Of a DNA stretch of 64,000 nucleotides, positions 1-12,314 are shown piece by piece. The stretch covers positions 186,001 to 250,000 of the forward strand of contig NW_027480505.1 of NCBI RefSeq assembly GCF_051401765.1, written 5' to 3'. This DNA comes from Calliopsis andreniformis (Eukaryota; Arthropoda; Insecta; Hymenoptera; Andrenidae). Both the position numbers and the translations under genes were made by a program. How positions within the stretch are numbered: position 1 is the stretch's first letter; each line of letters begins with the position of its first letter. The notes beneath the pieces are model-generated. The model made no database searches. It saw only the letters and a list, made by a program, of their open reading frames with translations, and was not told the origin of the DNA.

Positions 1-3
1 GGG

Positions 4-169
4 TGTGAAAGTAATGGTTATTTCTACGTTCCGGGCAACCTAGGTTTCACTCCAGGGCGTTGCTCCACCAGATCGAATAGTTAGTGCGTTAGAAGTCAAC
101 GTCAGAAGCATAAAATACAGTATAAATACAACAGTTTTTCCATCGTATAAAAGGAATAATTGCAACCAG
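4..169 (+). repeat. Reference 166-bp monomer showing the internal modules
   Basis: Chosen as an intact example. Order of modules: tgtgaaag and atggttatttctacg (4-28); GC-rich TTCCGGGCAACCTAGG (29-44); the second dyad arm and gcgttgctccaccag (about 51-70); gatcgaatagttag (71-84); gaagtcaacgtcagaagc (92-109); then an AT-rich stretch (110-160) with A/T runs centred near 113, 125, 137, 150 and 158; and gcaaccagt back to the next unit at 170. The phase is arbitrary. Three monomers make 498 bp, which is divisible by 3, so chance open frames recur throughout the window. Confidence 0.95.
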
Positions 170-532
170 TATGAAAGTTATGGACATTTCTACTCTCCGT
201 TCAACCTAGGCTTCACCCTAGGGCGATGCTAAACCAGATCGAATAGTTAGGGCCTTAGAAGTCAACGCGCGAAACATAAAACACAAAATAAATAGAACAG
301 TTTTTCCATTGTATAAATTGAATAATTGCTACAACTGTGAAAGTTATGGTTATCTGTACGTTCCGGGAAACCTAGGATTCACCCTAGGCCGATGTTCCAC
401 CAGATCGAATAGTTAGGGCCTAAGAAGTGAGCGCAAGAAGCATAAAATACAATGTAAAAACAACAGCTTTTCCATCGTATAAAACGTATAATTGCAACGA
501 GTATGAAAGTTATGGTCATTTCTACTTTCCGG

Positions 533-561
533 GCAACCTAGGCTTCACCCTAGGGCGTTGC
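533..561. other. Imperfect dyad in each monomer (left-array example)
   Basis: gcaac at 533 and gttgc at 557-561 are reverse complements; the adjoining CTAGG and CCTAG also pair, around a short cttcac centre, with a few unpaired bases on the right arm. CCTAGG is itself palindromic and occurs twice here. The element recurs once per monomer with variable preservation of the second arm (CCTAGG, TCTAGG, TCCAGG). It could extrude as a small hairpin. Dyad symmetry is a described property of several centromeric satellites without a CENP-B box; a role here is inference. Confidence 0.7.
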
Positions 562-1390
562 TCCAACAGAATGGACAGTTAGGGCCTTGGAAGTCAACGC
601 CCGAAGCATAAAATGCAACAAAAATGCAACAGTTTTTCCATCATATAACAGGGATAGTTGCAACCAGTTTGAAAGTGATGGTCATTTCTACGTTCCGGGC
701 ACCCTAGGCTTCACTCTAGGGCGTTGCGCCACCAGACCGAATAGTTAGTGCCTTAGAAGTCAACGCGCGAAACATAAAACACAAAATAAATAGAACCGTT
801 TTTCCATTGTATAAATAGAATAATTGCTACCAGTGTGAAACTTATGGTCATTTCTACGTTCCGGGCAACCTAGGCTTCACCCTAGTGCGTTGTTCCACCA
901 GATCGAATAGTTAAGGAATAGGAAGTGAACGCCAGAAGCATAAAATACAGTATAAATACAACAGTTCTTCCATCGTATAAAACGAATAATTGCAACCAGT
1001 ATGAAAGTTATGGACATTTCTACTTTCCAGGAAACGTAGGCTTCACCCCAGGGCGTTGTTCCACTAGATCGAATAGTTAGGGCCTTAGAAGTCAACGCGC
1101 GAAACATAAAACACAAAATAAATAGAACAGTTTTTCCATTGTATAAATCGAATAATTGCTACCAGTGTGAAAGTTATGGTCATTCCTACGTTCCGGGCAA
1201 CCTAGGCTTCACCCTAGTGCGTTGTTCCACCAGATCGGATAGTTAAGGCCTAAGAAGTGAACGCCAGAAGCATAAAATACAATATAAATACAACAGTTTT
1301 TCCATCGTATAACAGGAATAATTGCAACCAGTTTGAAAGTTATGGTCATTTCTACTTGCCGGGCAACCTAGGCTTCACCCTAGGGCGTTG

Positions 1391-1888
1391 TTCTACCCGA
1401 TCGAATAGTTAGGGCCTAAGAAGTGAGCGCAAGAAGCATAAAATACAATGTAAAAACAACAGCTTTTCCATCGTATAAAACGTATAATTGCAACGAGTAT
1501 GAAAGTTATGGTCATTTCTACTTTCCGGGCAACCTAGGCTTCACCCTAGGGCGTTGCTCCAACAGAATGGACAGTTAGGGCCTTGGAAGTCAACGCCCGA
1601 AGCATAAAATGCAACAAAAATGCAACAGTTTTTCCATCATATAAGAGGAGTAATTGCAACCAGTTTGAAAGTGATGGTCACTTCTACGTTCCGGGCACCC
1701 TAGGCTTCACTCTAGAGCGTTGCTCCACCATATCGAAAACTTAGTGCCTTAGAAGTCAACGCCAGAAGCATGAAATACAATATAAATACAACAGTTTTTC
1801 CATCGTATAACAGGAATAATTGCAGCCAGTTTGAAAGTTATGGTCATTTCTACTTGCCGGGCAACCTAGGCTTCACCCTAGGGCGTTG
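1391..1888 (+). repeat. Three-monomer (498 bp) insert in copy A
   Basis: The landmark ttctacccgatcg occurs at 1,391 and again at 1,889, exactly 498 bp apart. Copy C has it once (13,341) and continues as A does after 1,889. The first part of the insert repeats 418 onward at an offset of 996 bp (six monomers; gtgagcgcaag at 427 and 1,423). Its last part resembles a type near 5,200 (ctctagagcgttgc, catatcgaaaac). Confidence 0.8.
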
Positions 1889-4800
1889 TTCTACCCGATC
1901 GAATAGTTAGTGGCTTAGAAGTCAACGTCAGAAGCATAAAATACAGGATAAAAACAACAGTTCTTCCATCGTATAAAACGAATAATTGCAACCAGTATGA
2001 AAGTTATGGACATTTCTACTTTCAAGGCAACCTAGGCTTCACCCTAGGGCGTTGCTCCACTAGATCGAATAGTTAGGGCCTTAGAAGTCAACGCGCGAAA
2101 CATAAAACACAAAATAAATAGAACAGTTTTTCCATTGTATAAATCGAATAATTGCAAAGAGTGTGAAAGTAATGGTCATTTCTACGTTCCGGGCAACCTA
2201 GGTTTCACTCTAGGGCGTAGCTCCACCAGATCGAATAGTTAGTGCCTTAGAAGTCAACGCCAGAAGCGTAAGGTACAGTATAAATACAACAGCTTTTCCA
2301 TCGTATAACAGGAACAGTAGCAACCAGTGTGAAAGTAATGGTCATTTCTACGTTCCGGGCAACCTAGGTTTCACTCCAGGGCGTTGCTCCACCAGATCGA
2401 ATAGTTAGTGCGTTAGAAGTCAACGTCAGAAGCATAAAATACAGTATAAATACAACAGCTTTTCCATCGTATAAAACGAATAATTGCAACCAGTATGAAA
2501 GTTATGGACATTTCTACTTTCCGTGCAACCTCGGCTTCACCCTTGGGCGATGCTCCACCAGATCGAATAGTTAGGGCCTTAGAAGTCAACGCGCGAAACA
2601 TAAAACACAAAATAAATAGAACCGTTTTTCCATTGTATAAATCGAATAATTGCTACCAGTGTGAAAGTTATGGGCATTTCTACGTTTCGGGCAACCTAGG
2701 CTTCACCCTAGTGCGTTGTTCCACCAGATCGAATAGTTAAGGCCTAAGAAGTGAACGCCAGAAGCATAAAATACAATATAAATACAACAGTTTTTCCATC
2801 GTATAAACCGGATAATTGCAACCAGTATGAAAGTTACGGTCATTTCTACTTTCCGGGCAACCTAGGATTCACCCTAGGGCGTTGCTCCAACAGACTGAAT
2901 AGTTAGTGCCTTAGAAGTCAACCCCCGAAGCATAAAATGCAATAAAAATACAACAGTTTTTCCATCATATTACAGGAGTAATTGCAACCAGTTTGAAAGT
3001 GATGGTCATTTCTACGTTCCGGGCACCCTAGGCTTCACTCTAGGGCGTTGCTCCACCATATCGAATACTTAGTGCCTTAGAAGTCAAAGCCAGAAGCATA
3101 AAATACAATATAAATACAACAGTTTTTCCATCGTATAACAGGAATAATTGCAACCAGTTTGAAAGTTTTGGTCATTTTACTTTCCGGGCAACCTAGGCTT
3201 CACCCTAGTGCGTAGCTCTACCAGATCGAATAGTTAGTGCCTTAGAAGTCAAAGTCAGAAGCATAAAATACAGTATAAATACAACAGTTCTTGCATCGTA
3301 TAAAACGAATAATTGCAACCAGTATGAAAGTCATGGTCATTTCTACTATCCGGGCAACCTAGGCTTCACCCTAGGGCGTTGCTCCACCAGATCGAATAGT
3401 TAGGGCCTTAGAAGTCAACGCCAGAAGCATAAGGTACAATATAAATACAACAGCTTTTCCATCGTATAAAATGAATAATTGCAAAGAGTGTGAAAGTAAT
3501 GGTCATTTCTACGTTCCGGGCAACCTAGGTTTCACTCTAGGCCGTTGGTCCACCAGATCGAATAGTTAGTGCGTTAGAAGTCAACGTCAGAAGCATAAAG
3601 TACAGTATAAATACAACAGCTTTTCCATCGTATAAAACGAATAATTGCAACCAGTATGAAAGTTACGGACATTTCTACTTTCCGGGCAACCTCGGATTCA
3701 CCCTTGGGCGATGCTCCACCAGATCGAATAGTTAGGGCCTTAGAAGTCAACGCGCGAAACATAAAACACAAAATAAATAGAACCGTTTTTCCATTGTATA
3801 AATCGAATAATTGCTACCAGTGAGAAAGTTATGGGCATTTCTACGTTCCGGGCACCCTAGGCTTCACTCCAGGGCGTTGCTCCACCAGATCGAATAGTTA
3901 GTGCCTTAGAATTCAACGCCACAAGCATAAAATACAATATAAGTACAACAGTTTTTCCATCGTATAAAACGAATAATTGCAACCGGTATGAAAGTGATGG
4001 TCATTTCTACGTTCCGGGAAACCAAGGCTTCACTCTAAGGCGTTGCTCAAACAGACCGAATAGTTAGGGCCTAAGAAGTCAACGCCAGAAGCATAAAATA
4101 CAATATAAATGCAACAGCTTTTCCATCGTATAAAATGAATAATTGCAAAGAGTGTGAAATTAATGGTCATTTCTACGTTCCGGGCAACCTAGGTTTCACT
4201 CTAGGGCGTAGCTCCACCAGATCGAATAGTTAGTGCCTTAGAAGTCAACGCCAGAAGCGTAAGGTACAATATAAATACAACAGCTTTTCCATCGTATAAC
4301 AGGAATAATAGCAACCAGTGTGAAAGATATGGTCATTTCTACGTTCCGGGCAATCTAGGCGTCACTCTAAGGCGTTGCTCCACCAGATCGAATAGTTAGG
4401 GCCTAAGAAGTCAACGCCAGAAGCATAAAATACAATATAAATGCAGCAGCTTTTCCATCGTATAAAAGGAATAATTGCAACCAGTATGAAAGTTATGGAC
4501 ATTTCTACTCTCCGTTCAGCCTAGGCTTCACCCTAGGGCGATGCTAAACCAGATCGAATAGTTAGGGCCTTAGAAGTCAACGTCAGAAGCATAAAATACA
4601 GTATAAATACAACAGTTTTTCCATCGTATAAAACGAATAATTGCAACCACTATGAAAGTTATGGCCATTTCTACTATCCGGGCAACCTAGACTTCACCCT
4701 AGGGCGATGCTGCACCAGATCGAATAGTTAGGGCCTTAGAAGTCAACGCGCGGAGCATAAAACACAAAATAAATGGAACAGTTTTTCCATTGTATAAATC

Positions 4801-7800
4801 GAATAATTGCTACCAGTGTGAAAGTTATGGTCATTTCTACGTTCCGGGCAACCGAGGCTTCACCCTAGTGCGTTGTTCCACCAGATCGAATAGTTAAGGC
4901 CTAAGAAGTGAACGCCAGAAGCATAAAATACAATATAAATACAACAGTTTTACCATCGTAGAAAACGGATAATTGCAACCAGTATGAAAGTTATGGTCAT
5001 TTCTACTTTCCGGGCAACCTAGGATTCACCCTAGGGCGTTGCTCCAACAGATTGAATAGCTAGTGCCTTAGAAGTCAACGCCCGAAGCATAAAATGCAAT
5101 AAAAATACAACAGTTTTTCCATCATATAAGAGGAGTAATTGCAACCAGTTTGAAAGTGATGGTCATTTCTACGTTCCGGGCACCCTAGGCTTCACTCTAG
5201 AGCGTTGCTCCACCATATCGAAAACTTAGTGCCTTAGAAGTCAACGCCAGAAGCATAAAATACAATATAAGTACAACAGTTTTTCCATCGTATAACAGGA
5301 ATAATTGCAACCAGTTTGAAAGTTATGGTCATTTCTACTTGCCCGGCAACCTAGGCATCACCCTAGGGCGTAGCTCCACCAGATCGAATAGTTAGTGCCT
5401 TAGAAGTCAACGTCAGAAGCATAAAATACAGTATAAATACAACAGTTCTTCCATCGTATAAAACGAATAATTGCAACCAGTATGAAAGTTATGGACATTT
5501 CTACTTTCCAGGCAACCTAGGCTTCACCCCAGGGCGTTGCTCCACTAGATCGAATAGTTAGGGCCTTAGAAGTCAACGCGCGAAACATAAAACACAAAAT
5601 AAATAGAACAGTTTTTCCATTGTATAAATCGAATAATTGCTACCAGTGTGAAAGTTATGGTCATTTCTACGTTCCGGGCAACCTAGGCTTCACCCTAGTG
5701 CGTTGTTCCACCAGATCGAATAGTTAAGGCCTAAGAAGTGAACGCCAGAAGCATAAAATACAATATAAATACAACAGTTTTTCCATCGTATAACAGGAAC
5801 AGTAGCAACCAGTGTGAAAGATATGGTCATTTCTACGTTCCGGGCAATCTAGGCGTCACTCTAAGGCGTTGCTCCACCAGATCGAATAGTTAAGGCCCAA
5901 GAAGTCAACGCCAGAAGCATAAAATACAGTATAAATACAACAGTTCTTCCATCGTATAAAACGAATAATTGCAACCAGTATGAAAGTTATGGACATTTCT
6001 ACTTTCCAGGCAACCTAGGCTTCACCCCAGGGCGTTGCTCCACTAGATCGAATAGTTAGGGCCTTAGAAGTCAACGCGCGAAACATAAAACACAAAATAA
6101 ATAGAACAGTTTTTCCATTGTATAAATCGAATAATTGCTACCAGTGTGAAAGTTATGGCCATTTCTACGTCCCGGGAAACCTAGGCTTCACTCCAGGGCG
6201 TTGCTCCACCAGATCGAATAGTTAGTGCCTTAGAATTGAACGCCACAAGCATAAAATACAAAATAAGTACAACAGTTTTTCCATCGTATAAAACGAATAA
6301 TTGCAACCGGTATGAAAGTGATGGTCATTTCTACGTTCCGGGAAACCAAGGCTTCACTCTAAGGCGTTGCTCCAAGAGACCGAATAGTTAGGGCCTAAGA
6401 AGTCAACGCCAGAAGCATAAAATACAATATAAATGCAACAGCTTTTCCATCGTATAAAATGAATAATTGCAAAGAGTGTGAAAGTAATGGTCATTTCTAC
6501 GTTCCGGGCAACCTAGGTTTCACTCTAGGGCGTAGCTCCACCAGATCGAATAGTTAGTGCCTTAGAAGTCAACGCCAGAAGCGTAAGGTACAATATAAAT
6601 ACAACAGCTTTTCCATCGTATAACAGGAACAGTAGCAACCAGTGTGAAAGATATGGTCATTTCTACGTTCCGGGCAATCTAGGCGTCACTCTAAGGCGTT
6701 GCTCCACCAGATCGAATAGTTAGGGCCCAAGAAGTCAACGCCAGAAGCATAAAATACAATATAAATGCAGCAGCTTTTCCATCGTATAAAATGAATAATT
6801 GCAAAGGGTGTGAAAGTAATGGTCATTTCTACGTTCCGGGCAACCTAGGTTTCACTCCAGGGCGTTGCTCCACCAGATCGAATAGTTAGTGCGTTAGAAG
6901 TCAACGTCAGAAGCATAAAATACAGTATAAATACAACAGCTTTTCCATCGTATAAAACGAATAATTGCAACCAGTATGAAAGTTATGGACATTTCTACTT
7001 TCCGGGCAACCTCGGCTTCACCCTTGGGCGATGCTCCACCAGATCGAATAGTTAGGGCCTTAGAAGTCAATGTCAGAAGCATAAAATACAGTATAAATAC
7101 AACAGTTCTTGCATCGTATAAAACGAAGAATTGCAACCAGTTTGAAAGTGATGGTCATTTCTACGTTCCGGGCACCCTAGGCTTCACTCGAGGGCGTTGC
7201 TCCACCAGATCGAATAGTTAGTGCCTTAGAATTCAACGCCACAAGCATAAAATACAATATAAGTACAACAGTTTTTCCATCGTATAAAACGAATAATTGC
7301 AACCGGTATGAAAGTGATGGTCATTTCTACGTTCCGGGAAACCAAGGCTTCACTCTAAGGCGTTGCTCAAACAGACCGAATAGTTAGGGCCTAAGAAGTC
7401 AACGCCAGAAGCATAAAATACAATATAAATGCAACAGCTTTTCCATCGTATAAAATGAATAATTGCAAAGAGTGTGAAATTAATGGTCATTTCTACGTTC
7501 CGGGCAACCTAGGTTTCACTCTAGGGCGTAGCTCCACCAGATCGAATAGTTAGTGCCTTAGAAGTCAACGCCAGAAGCGTAAGGTACAATATAAATACAA
7601 CAGCTTTTCCATCGTATAACAGGAACAATAGCAACCAGTGTGAAAGATATAGTCATTTCTACGTTCCGGGCAATCTAGGCGTCACTCTAAGGCGTTGCTC
7701 CACCAGATCGAATAGTTAGGGCCTAAGAAGTCAACGCCAGAAGCATAAAATACAATATAAATGCAGCAGCTTTTCCATCGTATAAAATGAATAATTGCAA

Positions 7801-9191
7801 AGGGTGTGAAAGTAATGGTTATTTCTACGTTCCGGGCAACCTAGGTTTCACTCCAGGGCGTTGCTCCACCAGATCGAATAGTTAGTGCGTTAGAAGTCAA
7901 CGTCAGAAGCATAAAATACAGTATAAATACAACAGTTTTTCCATCGTATAAAAGGAATAATTGCAACCAGTGTGAAAGTTATGGACATTTCTACTCTCCG
8001 TTCAACCTAGGCTTCACCCTAGGGCGATGCTAAACCAGATCGAATAGTTAGGGCCTTAGAAGTCAACGCGCGAAACATAAAACACAAAATAAATAGAACA
8101 GTTTTTCCATTGTATAAATTGAATAATTGCTACAACTGTGAAAGTTATGGTTATCTGTACGTTCCGGGAAACCTAGGATTCACCCTAGGCCGATGTTCCA
8201 CCAGATCGAATAGTTAGGGCCTAAGAAGTGAGCGCAAGAAGCATAAAATACAATGTAAAAACAACAGCTTTTCCATCGTATAAAACGTATAATTGCAACG
8301 AGTATGAAAGTTATGGTCATTTCTACTTTCCGGGCAACCTAGGCTTCACCCTAGGGCGTTGCTCCAACAGAATGGACAGTTAGGGCCTTGGAAGTCAACG
8401 CCCGAAGCATAAAATGCAACAAAAATGCAACAGTTTTTCCATCATATAACAGGGATAGTTGCAACCAGTTTGAAAGTGATGGTCATTTCTACGTTCCGGG
8501 CACCCTAGGCTTCACTCTAGGGCGTTGCGCCACCAGACCGAATAGTTAGTGCCTTAGAAGTCAACGCGCGAAACATAAAACACAAAATAAATAGAACCGT
8601 TTTTCCATTGTATAAATAGAATAATTGCTACCAGTGTGAAACTTATGGTCATTTCTACGTTCCGGGCAACCTAGGCTTCACCCTAGTGCGTTGTTCCACC
8701 AGATCGAATATTTAAGGAATAGGAAGTGAACGCCAGAAGCATAAAATACAGTATAAATACAACAGTTCTTCCATCGTATAAAACGAATAATTGCAACCAG
8801 TATGAAAGTTATGGACATTTCTACTTTCCAGGAAACGTAGGCTTCACCCCAGGGCGTTGTTCCACTAGATCGAATAGTTAGGGCCTTAGAAGTCAACGCG
8901 CGAAACATAAAACACAAAATAAATAGAACAGTTTTTCCATTGTATAAATCGAATAATTGCTACCAGTGTGAAAGTTATGGTCATTCCTACGTTCCGGGCA
9001 ACCTAGGCTTCACCCTAGTGCGTTGTTCCACCAGATCGGATAGTTAAGGCCTAAGAAGTGAACGCCAGAAGCATAAAATACAATATAAATACAACAGTTT
9101 TTCCATCGTATAACAGGAATAATTGCAACCAGTTTGAAAGTTATGGTCATTTCTACTTGCCGGGCAACCTAGGCTTCACCCTAGGGCGTTG

Positions 9192-9689
9192 TTCTACCCG
9201 ATCGAATAGTTAGGGCCTAAGAAGTGAGCGCAAGAAGCATAAAATACAATGTAAAAACAACAGCTTTTCCATCGTATAAAACGTATAATTGCAACGAGTA
9301 TGAAAGTTATGGTCATTTCTACTTTCCGGGCAACCTAGGCTTCACCCTAGGGCGTTGCTCCAACAGAATGGACAGTTAGGGCCTTGGAAGTCAACGCCCG
9401 AAGCATAAAATGCAACAAAAATGCAACAGTTTTTCCATCATATAAGAGGAGTAATTGCAACCAGTTTGAAAGTGATGGTCACTTCTACGTTCCGGGCACC
9501 CTAGGCTTCACTCTAGAGCGTTGCTCCACCATATCGAAAACTTAGTGCCTTAGAAGTCAACGCCAGAAGCATGAAATACAATATAAATACAACAGTTTTT
9601 CCATCGTATAACAGGAATAATTGCAGCCAGTTTGAAAGTTATGGTCATTTCTACTTGCCGGGCAACCTAGGCTTCACCCTAGGGCGTTG
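9192..9689 (+). repeat. Three-monomer (498 bp) insert in copy B
   Basis: Counterpart of 1,391-1,888 at offset 7,801. Its presence in both A and B and absence from C places the insertion (or loss in C) before the A/B duplication. Confidence 0.75.
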
Positions 9690-10136
9690 TTCTACCCGAT
9701 CGAATAGTTAGTGGCTTAGAAGTCAACGTCAGAAGCATAAAATACAGGATAAAAACAACAGTTCTTCCATCGTATAAAACGAATAATTGCAACCAGTATG
9801 AAAGTTATGGACATTTCTACTTTCAAGGCAACCTAGGCTTCACCCTAGGGCGTTGCTCCACTAGATCGAATAGTTAGGGCCTTAGAAGTCAACGCGCGAA
9901 ACATAAAACACAAAATAAATAGAACAGTTTTTCCATTGTATAAATCGAATAATTGCAAAGAGTGTGAAAGTAATGGTCATTTCTACGTTCCGGGCAACCT
10001 AGGTTTCACTCTAGGGCGTAGCTCCACCAGATCGAATAGTTAGTGCCTTAGAAGTCAACGCCAGAAGCGTAAGGTACAGTATAAATACAACAGCTTTTCC
10101 ATCGTATAACAGGAACAGTAGCAACCAGTGTGAAAG

Positions 10137-10302
10137 ATATGGTCATTTCTACGTTCCGGGCAATCTAGGCGTCACTCTAAGGCGTTGCTCCACCAGATCG
10201 AATAGTTAGGGCCCAAGAAGTCAACGCCAGAAGCATAAAATACAATATAAATGCAGCAGCTTTTCCATCGTATAAAATGAATAATTGCAAAGGGTGTGAA
10301 AG
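10137..10302 (+). repeat. Extra monomer in copy B, absent from A
   Basis: In A, gaaag at 2,331-2,335 runs straight into taatgg. In B the same gaaag (10,132-10,136) is followed by atatgg and a full 166-bp monomer before gaaag recurs at 10,298-10,302 and joins taatgg. The offset to A rises from 7,801 to 7,967. The extra monomer carries caatctaggcgtcactctaa, a type also seen near 4,350 and 6,670. Confidence 0.85.
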
Positions 10303-12314
10303 TAATGGTCATTTCTACGTTCCGGGCAACCTAGGTTTCACTCCAGGGCGTTGCTCCACCAGATCGAATAGTTAGTGCGTTAGAAGTCAACGTCAGAAGC
10401 ATAAAATACAGTATAAATACAACAGCTTTTCCATCGTATAAAACGAATAATTGCAACCAGTATGAAAGTTATGGACATTTCTACTTTCCGGGCAACCTCG
10501 GCTTCACCCTTGGGCGATGCTCCACCAGATCGAATAGTTAGGGCCTTAGAAGTCAACGCGCGAAACATAAAACACAAAATAAATAGAACCGTTTTTCCAT
10601 TGTATAAATCGAATAATTGCTACCAGTGTGAAAGTTATGGGCATTTCTACGTTTCGGGCAACCTAGGCTTCACCCTAGTGCGTTGTTCCACCAGATCGAA
10701 TAGTTAAGGCCTAAGAAGTGAACGCCAGAAGCATAAAATACAATATAAATACAACAGTTTTTCCATCGTATAAACCGGATAATTGCAACCAGTATGAAAG
10801 TTACGGTCATTTCTACTTTCCGGGCAACCTAGGATTCACCCTAGGGCGTTGCTCCAACAGACTGAATAGTTAGTGCCTTAGAAGTCAACCCCCGAAGCAT
10901 AAAATGCAATAAAAATACAACAGTTTTTCCATCATATTACAGGAGTAATTGCAACCAGTTTGAAAGTGATGGTCATTTCTACGTTCCGGGCACCCTAGGC
11001 TTCACTCTAGGGCGTTGCTCCACCATATCGAATACTTAGTGCCTTAGAAGTCAAAGCCAGAAGCATAAAATACAATATAAATACAACAGTTTTTCCATCG
11101 TATAACAGGAATAATTGCAACCAGTTTGAAAGTTTTGGTCATTTTACTTTCCGGGCAACCTAGGCTTCACCCTAGTGCGTAGCTCTACCAGATCGAATAG
11201 TTAGTGCCTTAGAAGTCAAAGTCAGAAGCATAAAATACAGTATAAATACAACAGTTCTTGCATCGTATAAAACGAATAATTGCAACCAGTATGAAAGTCA
11301 TGGTCATTTCTACTATCCGGGCAACATAGGCTTCACCCTAGGGCGTTGCTCCACCAGATCGAATAGTTAGGGCCTTAGAAGTCAACGCCAGAAGCATAAG
11401 GTACAATATAAATACAACAGCTTTTCCATCGTATAAAATGAATAATTGCAAAGAGTGTGAAAGTAATGGTCATTTCTACGTTCCGGGCAACCTAGGTTTC
11501 ACTCTAGGCCGTTGGTCCACCAGATCGAATAGTTAGTGCGTTAGAAGTCAACGTCAGAAGCATAAAGTACAGTATAAATACAACAGCTTTTCCATCGTAT
11601 AAAACGAATAATTGCAACCAGTATGAAAGTTACGGACATTTCTACTTTCCGGGCAACCTCGGATTCACCCTTGGGCGATGCTCCACCAGATCGAATAGTT
11701 AGGGCCTTAGAAGTCAACGCGCGAAACATAAAACACAAAATGAATAGAACCGTTTTTCCATTGTATAAATCGAATAATTGCTACCAGTGAGAAAGTTATG
11801 GGCATTTCTACGTTCCGGGCACCCTAGGCTTCACTCCAGGGCGTTGCTCCACCAGATCGAATAGTTAGTGCCTTAGAATTCAACGCCACAAGCATAAAAT
11901 ACAATATAAGTACAACAGTTTTTCCATCGTATAAAACGAATAATTGCAACCGGTATGAAAGTGATGGTCATTTCTACGTTCCGGGAAACCAAGGCTTCAC
12001 TCTAAGGCGTTGCTCAAACAGACCGAATAGTTAGGGCCTAAGAAGTCAACGCCAGAAGCATAAAATACAATATAAATGCAACAGCTTTTCCATCGTATAA
12101 AATGAATAATTGCAAAGAGTGTGAAATTAATGGTCATTTCTACGTTCCGGGCAACCTAGGTTTCACTCTAGGGCGTAGCTCCACCAGATCGAATAGTTAG
12201 TGCCTTAGAAGTCAACGCCAGAAGCGTAAGGTACAATATAAATACAACAGCTTTTCCATCGTATAACAGGAATAATAGCAACCAGTGTGAAAGATATGGT
12301 CATTTCTACGTTCC

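Larger units (their letters stand above)
1..7801 (+). repeat. Higher-order repeat copy A, 47 monomers
   Basis: Sequence from position 1 reappears from 7,802 at a constant offset of 7,801 bp (47 x 166 minus 1) up to 2,335, and then at 7,967 bp (one monomer more) to about 4,333. The match is nearly base for base: in the first 2.3 kb I noticed only a/g at 171 versus 7,972 and a g/t change near 909. Copy A is internally repetitive: a monomer with agaattcaacgccacaag occurs near 3,900 and 7,220 (offset 3,320, 20 monomers), with a one-base variant near 6,220. Confidence 0.88.
7802..12314 (+). repeat. Higher-order repeat copy B, shortened
   Basis: Follows copy A directly and matches A 1-4,333 with very few substitutions (for example ccgtgc at 2,522 versus ccgggc at 10,489; aacctagg at 3,354 versus aacatagg at 11,321). 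It has one monomer that A lacks (10,137-10,302). Near 12,310, inside TTCCGGG, it leaves the A path and joins copy C, so the equivalent of A 4,333 to about 8,160 (23 monomers) is missing. Confidence 0.85.

Noticed and set aside
20..36. CENP-B box around ttctacgttccgggc
   Set aside because: CGGG is present, but TTCG at the required distance and the central A are not; it matches the core poorly in all monomers checked.
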